From Flavobacteriaceae bacterium (GTDB lineage: Bacteria; Bacteroidota; Bacteroidia; Flavobacteriales; Flavobacteriaceae): a DNA stretch of 5,472 nucleotides. The stretch covers positions 1 through 5,472 of the forward strand of contig DQCR01000055.1 of assembly GCA_003533785.1 (NCBI GenBank), given 5' to 3'. Each line of letters opens with the position of its first letter. The stretch's first letter is position 1. A program made the translations under genes and the position numbers. The notes beneath the pieces were generated by a model. The model made no database searches, was not told the origin of the DNA, and was given only the letters and a program-made list of their open reading frames with translations. Shown one piece after another: positions 1 through 5,472 of the stretch.

Positions 1-1
1 G

Positions 2-460
2 TTGAATAATGAAATTAAAAAACCAGAATTGGAACAACGTTTTCCCCTTTTTATCGCCGAAGTGGCCTCCGACAAATACTATATCATACCACTTCGTGGG
101 GCCGGACTCTGGAATGCCATTTGGGGATACATTGCTTTGAAAAACGATAAAAATACGATCAAAGGAGCAATATTCGATCACATAGGCGAAACGGCTGGAT
201 TGGGTGCAGAAATTACACAGCAATGGTTTCAAGACCGCTTTAAAGAAGAAAAAGTATTTGATAATAGCGGGCAATTGGTAGGGATCAATGTTTCAAAAAC
301 CAATAATGACCCAAACGATAGTGATAAAAATGATCATGAAGTAGATGCCATTTCAGGTGCTACTATCACTGGTGATGGAGTGACCGCGATGATCTATGAG
401 CGCTTGCAACATTACTTGCCCTATTTCAATCAAGAAAACAATACAGTAGCCGTAAACTAA
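2..460 (+). CDS. nqrC: NqrC, C-terminal part: covalent-FMN subunit of Na+-translocating NADH:quinone reductase (5' end outside window)
   Basis: NqrC is a membrane-anchored subunit of the Na+-pumping NADH:quinone reductase and carries a covalently bound FMN on the periplasmic side. About 152 residues are visible. NqrC proteins are usually about 250 residues, so the N-terminal anchor lies upstream of the window, and the TTG at position 2 is an internal Leu codon rather than a start. Family motifs seen are GAGLWNAIWGYIAL (fragment residues 33-46), HIGETAGLGAEI (60-71) and the flavinylation site DAISGATIT, with SGAT at bases 353-364. From work on Vibrio NqrC, the Thr of SGAT (bases 362-364) is the expected FMN phosphoester site. 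A short Asn/Asp-rich stretch (about fragment residues 101-113) precedes it. The stop is 8 bases before nqrD, as in an operon. The likely modifying enzyme, ApbE, is encoded at 4136-5131. Confidence 0.96.
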   Translation: MNNEIKKPELEQRFPLFIAEVASDKYYIIPLRGAGLWNAIWGYIALKNDKNTIKGAIFDHIGETAGLGAEITQQWFQDRFKEEKVFDNSGQLVGINVSKTNNDPNDSDKNDHEVDAISGATITGDGVTAMIYERLQHYLPYFNQENNTVAVN

Positions 461-468
461 TTAGAACC

Positions 469-1164
469 ATGGCAAACACCAATAAAAATTCCACAAAAGA
501 GCCCAGTGTTCTCTTCGTAGCTGAGGAGAGAGAGCCCCTTTTCTCAAAAAAGAATAGGGCTTTGCTCACCGACCCAATGGATGACAACAACCCCATTACC
601 GTCCAGGTATTGGGCATCTGTTCCGCTTTAGCGATCACCGTTCAGTTGAAGCCCGCTGTTGTGATGAGTGTCTCTGTAATGGCTGTAATGGCGGCTAGTA
701 ATGTGATCATTTCCTTGCTGCGAAATTTAATTCCCAATAGGATTCGAATAATTGTGCAGTTGGTAGTTGTGGCCTCTATGGTTATTCTGGTGGATCAGGT
801 ATTGCGTGCTTTTGCGTATGATGTCAGTAAAGAATTATCCATTTTTATTGGATTGATTATTACCAATTGTATTGTGATGGGACGTTTAGAAGCCTTTGCC
901 TTGGGCAATGGTGTTTGGAAATCCTTTCTGGATGGGATTGGAAATGCAGCGGGATATGGATTCATTCTTATTGTTGTAGCCTTTTTTAGAGAATTACTCG
1001 GTTCTGGAAAGCTGTTTGGAATGCAAGTAATTCCAGATGCGGTATACGAGATGGGCTATGTCAATAATGGTTTGATGTTGCTTTCACCTATGGCCCTAAT
1101 CACAGTTGGAATTTTTATTTGGATTCAACGTTCTCGAAACCGAGGTTTAATTGAAAAAAACTAA
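469..1164 (+). CDS. nqrD: NqrD: membrane subunit of Na+-translocating NADH:quinone reductase
   Basis: NqrD is an integral membrane subunit that pairs with NqrE. In Vibrio the two together hold an iron centre in mid-membrane on the electron path from NqrF to NqrC. The 231-residue product is hydrophobic throughout after residue about 45. It shows the family motifs NPITVQVLGICSALAIT (41-57), RIRIIVQLVVVA (91-102), GLIITNCIVMGRLEAFALG (128-146) and FFRELLGSGKLFG. Cys51 and Cys134 lie 83 residues apart, the same spacing as Cys29 and Cys112 of Vibrio NqrD, so the metal ligands are kept. Alignment on the first Cys shows an N-terminal extension of about 22 residues relative to Vibrio. The extension is hydrophilic (rich in Lys, Glu and Asn) and probably cytoplasmic. 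The ATG at 469 is used because no later start precedes the conserved NPITVQ block with a plausible fit. No clear Shine-Dalgarno sequence is visible, which is normal in Bacteroidota. nqrE follows after 6 bases. Confidence 0.97.
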   Translation: MANTNKNSTKEPSVLFVAEEREPLFSKKNRALLTDPMDDNNPITVQVLGICSALAITVQLKPAVVMSVSVMAVMAASNVIISLLRNLIPNRIRIIVQLVVVASMVILVDQVLRAFAYDVSKELSIFIGLIITNCIVMGRLEAFALGNGVWKSFLDGIGNAAGYGFILIVVAFFRELLGSGKLFGMQVIPDAVYEMGYVNNGLMLLSPMALITVGIFIWIQRSRNRGLIEKN

Positions 1165-1170
1165 GACGCT

Positions 1171-1788
1171 ATGGAATCCTATTTGAACTTATTCGTCAAA
1201 AGTATCTTTATTGAGAATATGATATTTGCCTATTTCTTGGGTATGTGTTCTTATTTGGCCGTATCCAAAACAGTAAAGACAGCTGTTGGGCTTGGTTTTG
1301 CCGTCATTTTTGTTTTGGCCATTACTGTTCCCATTAACTTTTTATTGGATACGTATTTGCTCCGACCTGGAGCCTTGCAATGGTTGGGGGCAGAGTTTGC
1401 CGAAATCGATTTGAGCTTTTTGAGTTTCATTATGTTTATCGCAGTTATTGCTTCTATGGTTCAGTTAGTTGAAATGATTGTAGAGAAATTTGCTCCCGCT
1501 TTGTACGGAGCCCTTGGAATTTTTCTCCCATTGATTGCTGTGAACTGTGCTATTTTGGGAGGCTCGTTGTTTATGCAACAAAAAGATTTTGCCGGTGTGA
1601 GTGAATCGGCGGTCTATGGATTGGGTTCAGGAATTGGTTGGTTGTTGGCTATTGTTGCCATTGCTGCGATTCGAGAGAAAATAACCTATTCCAATGTACC
1701 GGCTCCATTACGGGGTCTAGGGATTACATTCATCATCACCGGATTGATGGCATTAGGTTTTATGAGTTTTATGGGGATTAAATTATAA
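1171..1788 (+). CDS. nqrE: NqrE: membrane subunit of Na+-translocating NADH:quinone reductase
   Basis: NqrE is the inverted-topology partner of NqrD in the membrane core of Na+-NQR. Its 205 residues are close to the family length of about 200. Signatures are [20 protein letters not shown] (7-26), [20 protein letters not shown] (99-118), [13 protein letters not shown] (119-131), [20 protein letters not shown] and the C-terminal [20 protein letters not shown]. Cys26 and Cys126 correspond to Cys26 and Cys120 of the Vibrio protein, the NqrE share of the iron ligands. The six extra residues lie in the loop around residues 64-80 ([15 protein letters not shown]), where family lengths vary. The gene starts 6 bases after nqrD and ends 3 bases before nqrF, so co-translation in one operon is expected. 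A weak A-rich stretch precedes the ATG, with no classical ribosome binding site. Confidence 0.98.
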   Translation: MESYLNLFVKSIFIENMIFAYFLGMCSYLAVSKTVKTAVGLGFAVIFVLAITVPINFLLDTYLLRPGALQWLGAEFAEIDLSFLSFIMFIAVIASMVQLVEMIVEKFAPALYGALGIFLPLIAVNCAILGGSLFMQQKDFAGVSESAVYGLGSGIGWLLAIVAIAAIREKITYSNVPAPLRGLGITFIITGLMALGFMSFMGIKL

Positions 1789-1791
1789 GAA

Positions 1792-3087
1792 ATGGACAGT
1801 ACAGTAATTATAGCGAGTATCGTAGTATTTTTAACCATCACCTTTGTTTTAGTAGGGATGTTATTGGGAGCCAAAGCCAAACTATTGCCTTCAGGTCCTG
1901 TAATGTTAAAAATCAATGGAGAGACAGATGTTGAAGTAGGTTCGGGAGGAACGCTGTTGTCAACCCTTGGAAATAACAAAATATTTTTGCCCTCTGCTTG
2001 TGGTGGGGGCGGAACTTGCATTCAGTGCAAATGCCAAATTTTAGATGGAGGAGGGGAAATTCTTCCCACAGAAGCGCCCCATTTCACTAGAAAAGAAATT
2101 GCCGAAGGATGGCGTTTGGGATGCCAGGTCAAGGTGAAAGAAGATATGGTTATCCAAGTCCCAGAAGAGGTTTTTGGAATCAAAAAATGGGAAGCTAAAG
2201 TGGTAAGAAACTACAATGTTGCTTCTTTTATCAAAGAGTTTGTGGTTGAAATTCCCGAAGCGATGGATTACAAAGCGGGAGGGTATATTCAGATAGAGAT
2301 TCCTCAATGCGAGGTTAAATATCAAGACATGGATATTACTGCGCATCCTGAGGAGCATCCGGGTGAGCCTGATAAATTCAAATTGGAGTGGGATAAATTT
2401 AACTTGTGGCCGCTTACAATGAAAAATGGAGAGACCGTTGAGCGCGCCTATTCCATGGCTTCATTCCCTGCTGAAGGGCGTGAGATTATGCTGAATGTTC
2501 GAATAGCGACTCCTCCTTGGGATCGGGCTAAAAATAACTGGATGGATGTCAACCCAGGAGTAGCCTCCTCCTATATTTTCTCAAAAAAAGCAGGGGACAA
2601 CGTAACTATTTCAGGTCCCTATGGTGAATTTTTCATCAATCATTCCGAATCAGAGATGATGTATGTTGGGGGAGGTGCAGGAATGGCGCCCATGCGCTCT
2701 CATCTTTATGAACTGTTTCGAACCCTCAAAACAGGTCGAAAAGTTACTTTCTGGTATGGCGGACGTTCCAAACGCGAACTTTTCTATGTAGACCATTTCC
2801 GCGCCCTAGAAAAAGACTATCCCAATTTTAAATTTTACATAGCACTTTCCGAGCCTTTGGAAGAAGACAACTGGAAAGTGAAAGATGGATTGGATGGGGA
2901 AGGAGACGGATTTATTGGCTTTGTTCATCAAGTCGCCATAGACAATTACTTAAATCATCACGAAGCCCCAGAAGATATTGAAGTTTATTTCTGTGGCCCT
3001 CCTTTGATGAATCAGGCGGTTGAAAAAATGGCAGATGACTTTGGAGTCCCACCAGAAAATGTTCGTTTCGACGACTTTGGAGGATAA
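1792..3087 (+). CDS. nqrF: NqrF: NADH-oxidising FAD and 2Fe-2S subunit of Na+-translocating NADH:quinone reductase
   Basis: NqrF takes electrons from NADH through FAD to a 2Fe-2S cluster and is the entry point of the Na+ pump, anchored on the cytoplasmic side. The 431 residues show, in order, a single N-terminal membrane helix (about 4-26), a ferredoxin-type domain with Cys70, Cys76, Cys79 and Cys111 ([12 protein letters not shown] then GC), and the FAD motif RAYSMAS (218-224). These are followed by the NADH-binding loop [13 protein letters not shown] (291-303), [25 protein letters not shown] with Cys401, and the terminal DDFGG. The four cluster cysteines carry the same numbers as in Vibrio NqrF, which supports the ATG at 1792. 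The protein is about 25 residues longer than Vibrio NqrF. Much of this lies in a charged insertion at about residues 180-212, just before the FAD motif, a form I associate with Bacteroidota. It is the last gene of the nqr block and is convergent with the bactofilin-like gene, 29 bases apart. Confidence 0.98.
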   Translation: MDSTVIIASIVVFLTITFVLVGMLLGAKAKLLPSGPVMLKINGETDVEVGSGGTLLSTLGNNKIFLPSACGGGGTCIQCKCQILDGGGEILPTEAPHFTRKEIAEGWRLGCQVKVKEDMVIQVPEEVFGIKKWEAKVVRNYNVASFIKEFVVEIPEAMDYKAGGYIQIEIPQCEVKYQDMDITAHPEEHPGEPDKFKLEWDKFNLWPLTMKNGETVERAYSMASFPAEGREIMLNVRIATPPWDRAKNNWMDVNPGVASSYIFSKKAGDNVTISGPYGEFFINHSESEMMYVGGGAGMAPMRSHLYELFRTLKTGRKVTFWYGGRSKRELFYVDHFRALEKDYPNFKFYIALSEPLEEDNWKVKDGLDGEGDGFIGFVHQVAIDNYLNHHEAPEDIEVYFCGPPLMNQAVEKMADDFGVPPENVRFDDFGG

Positions 3088-3116
3088 CCAATACAGAGCT
3101 ATACGAGACCCTGTTG

Positions 3117-3701
3117 TTATTGATGCTTTTTTATTGACTCAACGACTGTTTTACTCACTTTAGGAGCTTCATCAATTTTTCGTTTTAATATTTTGAGTTG
3201 AGCTGTAAATTCAGATTTGATTTTTTCATCTGGGTTTTTTCTTCTTGCGTAGACATTCTCGTAGAAGCAATCTCTTATAGTAGTAAGAAGTTCGTCCTTG
3301 GAAAGACCGATATCCGTTTTTAATCCCTCCAAATGTTTTCGAACTTCGTTCAAAACGGATCTTTTCGGAATTTGTACGATAAAGTCCGAGTTTGTATCAG
3401 AAAGATTGGTAAACATAGAGGTGTACACTTTACCTTGTATACTTGAATCTGGATTCATTTCCACCCTGCCGGTACAAAAAATGTTCACTTTGACAATCCC
3501 AGAAAGAAGAAGTTCTTCACAAATAATATCACCAATAACCACAGAACTACTTTCAATAATCACTTTTTTTTGAGTGAGTATGGTTCCCTTGAAGTTACAT
3601 TCGATACGTACCGATTTATGAGACTTTAAATAGCCCTCTAGGTAGCTATTGTTAGGGATAAAAATAGGGGATGTTGAATCTTTGGATAGATGGGGTTTCA
3701 T
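3117..3701 (-). CDS. Bactofilin-like polymer-forming cytoskeletal protein
   Basis: Bactofilins (DUF583 / PF04519) assemble without nucleotides into filaments of stacked right-handed beta-helix and help place cell-shape, wall or surface machinery. In this 194-residue protein, residues about 15-112 have the repeating short beta-strand and glycine pattern of that domain: LEGYLKSHKSVRIE, FKGTILTQKKVIIESSS, VVIGDIICEELLLSG, VNIFCTGRVEMNPDSSIQGK. The end SMFTNLSDTNSDFIVQIP also fits. Residues about 113-194 form a charged, probably helical tail rich in Lys, Glu and Arg, longer than the short tails of many bactofilins. Several turn positions that are usually Gly are changed (Cys35; Val70-Lys71-Val72), so this may be a diverged paralogue. 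It has no signal peptide or membrane helix. The start is the CAT at 3699-3701 read on the minus strand; no earlier in-frame start was preferred. It is convergent with nqrF and divergent from the gene at 3802, so it is not part of the nqr operon. The family call is by pattern recognition only. Confidence 0.8.
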   Translation of the reverse strand: MKPHLSKDSTSPIFIPNNSYLEGYLKSHKSVRIECNFKGTILTQKKVIIESSSVVIGDIICEELLLSGIVKVNIFCTGRVEMNPDSSIQGKVYTSMFTNLSDTNSDFIVQIPKRSVLNEVRKHLEGLKTDIGLSKDELLTTIRDCFYENVYARRKNPDEKIKSEFTAQLKILKRKIDEAPKVSKTVVESIKKHQ

Positions 3702-3762
3702 AATTGATAAGATTTAGGTGGTATAAATGTAATATAAATACTATTTGTAGAGGGGTTTCTTA

Positions 3763-3770
3763 TAAATTTG
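3763..3770 (+). promoter_or_regulatory. Candidate Bacteroidota sigma-ABfr -7 promoter element
   Basis: TAAATTTG matches the Bacteroidota -7 consensus TAnnTTTG exactly and sits 31 bases before the ATG at 3802. A TTTG at 3744-3747 could be the -33 element, but the 15-base gap is shorter than the usual spacing of about 17-21, so that half is uncertain. Transcription would begin near 3775-3780 and read through the small conserved gene into apbE. Confidence 0.5.
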
Positions 3771-3772
3771 TC

Positions 3773-3789
3773 TAAAGCGAAACGCTTTA
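3773..3789. promoter_or_regulatory. Perfect 7-bp inverted repeat at the predicted transcription start (operator or leader hairpin)
   Basis: TAAAGCG and CGCTTTA form a perfect inverted repeat around AAA. It lies two bases after the -7 element and 12 bases before the start codon at 3802. A regulator bound here would block initiation. Alternatively, if transcription begins just upstream of it, the RNA could fold into a small 5' hairpin beside the start codon. The sequence does not decide between these, and there is no run of T after it, so it is not a terminator. Confidence 0.45.
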
Positions 3790-3801
3790 AAGTAAGATTG
3801 A

Positions 3802-4158
3802 ATGGGGTTGACAAATCAAGAGATTCACAACATGGCGATGCAGGTGGTAGGGGACGCCCTCAAAGAAGACGGGTTTGAATTTCTTGCTGTGAATTCCAAA
3901 CTAAAGAAAGACCCTCAATTTGTATGTCTAAAAGAAAAAAAACTTCATTTTGTGGTGGTTAAAGCTAGTTTGTATCCAACCAATCCAAAAGAATACGATC
4001 TAGAATTAATGACTCAAGTAAAAGAACACGCAGAAAAATACAATGCCTTTACCTATTATGCTGGGGTAGGCTTTGCCCATGCAGAAAATTATGAAAAACC
4101 TCTTTCAAAAAAAGAACCTTATGTGGTCAACTACAATGGCTTGCAGGAGATTCATTAA
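3802..4158 (+). CDS. Small conserved protein encoded beside nqr and apbE, function unknown
   Basis: The product is a 118-residue soluble protein with no signal peptide or membrane helix. I recognise it as a flavobacterial protein found near nqr genes. As far as I recall, databases sometimes label such proteins 'Na+-translocating NADH-quinone reductase subunit F', but nothing here supports that name: there is one Cys (in PQFVCLKEK), no 2Fe-2S cluster motif, no RAYS FAD motif and no NADH loop. The visible layout is helix (about 4-20), strand GFEFLAVN, strand PQFVCLKEK, strand LHFVVVKAS, helix (about 69-83), strand FTYYAGVGFAH, and a C-terminal VVNYNGLQEI. The alpha-beta-beta-beta-alpha-beta order and the D-x(n)-V-V-K arrangement recall PD-(D/E)xK-fold proteins with the catalytic acid lost; this is inference. 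The gene has its own promoter-like element upstream and overlaps apbE by 23 bases, which suggests coupled translation and a role in assembly, flavinylation or control of Nqr. Confidence 0.85.
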   Translation: MGLTNQEIHNMAMQVVGDALKEDGFEFLAVNSKLKKDPQFVCLKEKKLHFVVVKASLYPTNPKEYDLELMTQVKEHAEKYNAFTYYAGVGFAHAENYEKPLSKKEPYVVNYNGLQEIH

Positions 4159-5131
4159 TCTTTATATTCTCGTTTTATTTGTTGGGTGTAGCTCCCCAGA
4201 AGAACTACTTCAAATACATCGCGGTCAAGCACTGGGAACCACCTATATTGTTCAATACCAGGGGAATGCCCTTCGGTATGCTCAAAATCAAAAAACCATT
4301 GATAGTCTTTTTGAAGTGATCAACCAATCTTTATCCACCTACCGTCCCCATTCGGATATTTCCAAAATTAATAATGGTGAGGAGAATGTGGTGGTCGATT
4401 CTCATTTTAAAACCGTTTTTCATAAGGCAACCCAGGTGTGGCAAGCCAGTGACGGTTTTTTTGACCCCACGGTAGGGAGCTTGGCGAATGCCTACGGCTT
4501 TGGCCCGCAACGCCCGCTAGCCATTCTGGGTGCTTCTCAGCGGGATAGCCTCCTTGCCCTAACCGGCTGGGATAAAATCAATCTCACGCAGGATGACCGA
4601 ATTGAAAAAAAATCCAAAGGGATCCAAATGGATTTCAATGCCATAGCCAAAGGCTATATGGTGGATGTCATTGGTTCTCATTTAACCCAGGTCGGTTACG
4701 TTAATTTTTTGATTGAGATTGGTGGAGAATTGTTGGCCAGCGGGAGCAATCCCAAAACAAAGCAAGCGTGGAAGGTAGCTATAGACGACCCACAACAAGG
4801 AATTGAGCGAACATTCAAGACCGTTCTTCCCCTCAAAAACGAAGCTTTGGCCACCTCGGGGAACTACCGCAAGTTCCGCATCGATTCTTTGACAGGAGTA
4901 AAATATGTCCACAGCCTCAATCCTCATACTGGACTTCCAGTACAGTCCAAGATTCTTAGTGCCTCGGTACGAGCGCCCAATTGCATGACAGCTGATGCTT
5001 ACGCCACTGCACTGATGGTGCTGCCCCTTGAAAAAGGGCAGGCTCTAATTACCCAAGATCCTGAGCTGGCGGCTTACTGGGTTCTTGCCCAAGCTTCTGA
5101 CACGACTGTAATACAGTCAAATAACTGGTAG
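4136..5131 (+). CDS. apbE: ApbE: FAD:protein FMN transferase, lipoprotein
   Basis: ApbE cleaves FAD and links FMN through a phosphoester to Thr in SGAT-type motifs of NqrB, NqrC and RnfG-type proteins outside the cytoplasmic membrane. From the ATG at 4136 it has 331 residues, normal for the family. Residues 1-18 form a lipoprotein signal, MACRRF, then a hydrophobic stretch, then LFVGC with Cys18 as the lipid site. Family motifs are GTTYIVQY, STYRPHSDISKIN, DGFFDPTVGSLANAYGFG, MDFNAIAKGYMVD (Asp166), IEIGGELLASG (194-205), SGNYRKF, HSLNPHTGLP (His259) and TADAYATALMVL, with Asp287 and Thr291 as probable metal ligands. An in-frame ATG at 4073 and others at 4091 and 4121 would extend the protein, but they put hydrophilic residues before the signal and deepen the overlap, so 4136 is preferred. 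It overlaps the preceding gene by 23 bases in another frame. Its obvious client is the NqrC encoded at the start of the window. Confidence 0.95.
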   Translation: MACRRFINLYILVLFVGCSSPEELLQIHRGQALGTTYIVQYQGNALRYAQNQKTIDSLFEVINQSLSTYRPHSDISKINNGEENVVVDSHFKTVFHKATQVWQASDGFFDPTVGSLANAYGFGPQRPLAILGASQRDSLLALTGWDKINLTQDDRIEKKSKGIQMDFNAIAKGYMVDVIGSHLTQVGYVNFLIEIGGELLASGSNPKTKQAWKVAIDDPQQGIERTFKTVLPLKNEALATSGNYRKFRIDSLTGVKYVHSLNPHTGLPVQSKILSASVRAPNCMTADAYATALMVLPLEKGQALITQDPELAAYWVLAQASDTTVIQSNNW

Positions 5132-5214
5132 ACAATTCATTACGTATATTTTTAATCTCCAAAAAATCATTTTTTTTATTTTAATGGACAAGTTAGCAGG
5201 CCAAATTATACTCA

Positions 5215-5355
5215 GTGAAGAGATCCCTTGCCTTGTTGTTTATTATTTTCTTTTTAGAAAATCATCTACTAAATGGACAGCTTAAAGTAGGAGTACAGTT
5301 TTTTTGGGCTTTGCTCAGGACAGCTATACTTGTGGGATGTAGCTTCTATCCCTAA
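5215..5355 (+). pseudogene. Possible remnant of a secreted-protein gene: signal-peptide-like stub
   Basis: A 46-codon frame from GTG reads VKRSLALLFIIFFLENHLLN, then GQLKVG, and ends at the TAA at 5353-5355. The basic start, hydrophobic core and NGQ at a likely cleavage point resemble flavobacterial signal peptides, and QLKVG looks like the first residues of a mature protein. From about 5300 the frame runs into the palindromic repeat, and its wording (FFWALLRTAILVGCSFYP) no longer looks like a secreted protein. I infer a gene start cut off by repeat insertion or deletion. A chance frame in noncoding DNA is a real alternative, and the GTG has no clear ribosome site. Confidence 0.25.
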
Positions 5356-5360
5356 GCCCA
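5305..5360. repeat. Nested palindromic segment resembling a Bacteroidota intergenic repeat
   Basis: TGGGCTT (5305-5311) and AAGCCCA (5354-5360) form a perfect 7-bp outer stem. GGGAT (5334-5338) and ATCCC (5348-5352) form an inner 5-bp stem with a 9-base loop. The segment GGGATGTAGCTTCTATCCCT resembles a short conserved sequence (roughly GGATGCCGCTTCTATCCC) that I recall from between genes in many Bacteroidota genomes. Copy number cannot be tested in one window. Confidence 0.45.
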
Positions 5361-5370
5361 TCTAGTAGTT

Positions 5371-5410
5371 TGGCTTGCCGGTCACGCCAGTCCCGAGTGA
5401 AATCGAGGGA
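5371..5410. repeat. REP-like palindromic unit abutting the Rhs fragment
   Basis: The segment contains GTCACGCC followed by TCCCGAGTGAAATCGAGGGA (5391-5410), whose ends TCCC and GGGA pair, with GA/TC inside past a two-base bulge. The pattern GTCA...CCGAGnGnAnTCGAGG is one I know from short dispersed repeats in flavobacterial intergenic DNA. The flanking TGGC (5371-5374) and GCCA (5386-5389) also pair. It ends a few bases before recognisable Rhs coding sequence begins. Confidence 0.45.
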
Positions 5411-5472
5411 AGCATTTTGTGGAACTGAATCTCATCCATATGAACGGCAGGGTTTATGATCCCAAGCTGCAT
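5401..5472 (+). pseudogene. Rhs/YD-repeat core-associated C-terminal fragment, 5' truncated, continues past window
   Basis: The frame reads NRGKHFVELNLIHMNGRVYD then PKLH at the window edge. It matches the RHS-repeat-associated core motif (in flavobacterial proteins typically ...HEHF...LIHMNGRVYDPKLHRFLQPDN), which precedes the variable toxin or tip region of large secreted or polymorphic-toxin Rhs proteins. An in-frame TGA at 5398-5400 and the absence of any upstream YD-repeat coding show that the long N-terminal body is missing. Similarity begins at about 5413, directly after the palindromic unit. It is therefore a remnant or a displaced 3' cassette rather than an intact gene. A short translated piece starting at the ATG at 5440 is possible but unlikely to work alone. 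Confidence 0.7.

Larger units (their letters stand above)
3702..3801. other. Divergent intergenic region between the bactofilin-like gene and the Nqr-associated gene pair
   Basis: This 100-base A/T-rich region separates two divergently read genes and must hold the promoters for both unless the right-hand pair is transcribed otherwise. On the plus strand it holds a clear -7 type element at 3763-3770 and an inverted repeat at 3773-3789. On the minus strand only a weak TACATTTA (3731 down to 3724) resembles the Bacteroidota -7 consensus. Confidence 0.6.
5132..5472. other. Gene-poor mosaic of repeats and gene remnants downstream of apbE
   Basis: This stretch has no intact gene. It begins with an A/T-rich segment holding the weak palindrome AAAAAAT-C-ATTTTTT (5161-5175), which might end apbE transcription but has an all-A/T stem. 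After that come a short GTG-started frame that looks like a signal peptide, two G/C-richer palindromic segments, and the beginning of an Rhs/YD-repeat reading frame that leaves the window. Confidence 0.6.

Noticed and set aside
1686..2021. Minus-strand open frame opposite nqrE and nqrF
   Set aside because: It lies antisense to well-conserved coding sequence, has no recognisable domain, and is explained as a shadow frame; the same applies to the frames at 426-638, 2041-2358 and 4682-4927.
3088..3116. CAATACAG ... CTGTTG as a terminator between the convergent genes
   Set aside because: Pairing needs a two-base bulge, leaves a long loop, and has no T-run on either strand. No convincing terminator is visible here.
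3298..3573. Plus-strand open frame inside the bactofilin-like gene
   Set aside because: It is antisense to a frame with clear bactofilin repeats and shows no protein-like pattern of its own.
3724..3731. Minus-strand TACATTTA as the promoter -7 element of the bactofilin-like gene
   Set aside because: It has one mismatch to TAnnTTTG and no TTG-type -33 element at a fitting distance, and such matches are common in A/T-rich DNA.
4073..4135. Upstream in-frame extension of the apbE frame by 21 codons
   Set aside because: It places hydrophilic, non-signal residues ahead of a complete lipoprotein signal and lies wholly inside the preceding gene; the ATG at 4136 gives a normal lipobox and family length.
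5161..5180. AAAAAAT-C-ATTTTTT with following T-run as an intrinsic terminator of apbE
   Set aside because: The stem is entirely A/T with a single-base spacer, so it would be very weak. It is mentioned only as part of the gene-poor region.
5184..5285. ATG-started 33-codon frame after apbE
   Set aside because: It has no ribosome site and no recognisable features, and it overlaps the more protein-like GTG frame; probably chance.
1..5472. A CRISPR array, tRNA, riboswitch or insertion sequence
   Set aside because: I saw no spaced direct repeats, cloverleaf, FMN-riboswitch-like leader before apbE, or transposase coding sequence.

Overview
The window looks like chromosomal DNA from a member of the Bacteroidota, most likely a marine or otherwise salt-adapted flavobacterium. 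Four things point that way: the Bacteroidota-style insertion in NqrF, weak or absent Shine-Dalgarno sequences before every gene, a promoter element of the TAnnTTTG type, and an Rhs/YD-repeat fragment reading LIHMNGRVYDPKLH, a wording I associate with flavobacterial proteins. The assignment rests on recognition, not on a database search.

Positions 1-3087 hold the 3' part of an nqr operon for the Na+-translocating NADH:quinone reductase. It contains the C-terminal part of nqrC (cut by the window edge), then complete nqrD, nqrE and nqrF, separated by only 8, 6 and 3 bases. All cofactor signatures that should lie in this part are present: the SGAT flavinylation site of NqrC, the paired membrane cysteines of NqrD and NqrE, and the 2Fe-2S, FAD and NADH motifs of NqrF.

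A bactofilin-like cytoskeletal gene (3117-3701) lies on the opposite strand, convergent with nqrF. A 100-base divergent intergenic region follows (3702-3801). It carries a good Bacteroidota -7 promoter element and a perfect 7-bp inverted repeat just downstream of it, both oriented to serve the next pair of genes.

That pair (3802-5131) is a small conserved protein of unknown function followed by an overlapping apbE. ApbE is an FAD:protein FMN transferase lipoprotein, the enzyme that attaches FMN to NqrC and NqrB. The second block therefore supplies maturation for the first. The 118-residue protein sits between the nqr genes and apbE and is the best candidate in the window for an undescribed Nqr-related factor.

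Positions 5132-5472 contain no intact gene. They appear to be a mosaic of debris: an A/T-rich leader, a possible signal-peptide stub with a GTG start, two palindromic intergenic-repeat-like segments, and the start of an Rhs/YD-repeat C-terminal fragment that runs off the window. I found no CRISPR array, tRNA, rRNA, insertion sequence or clear new multi-gene system.
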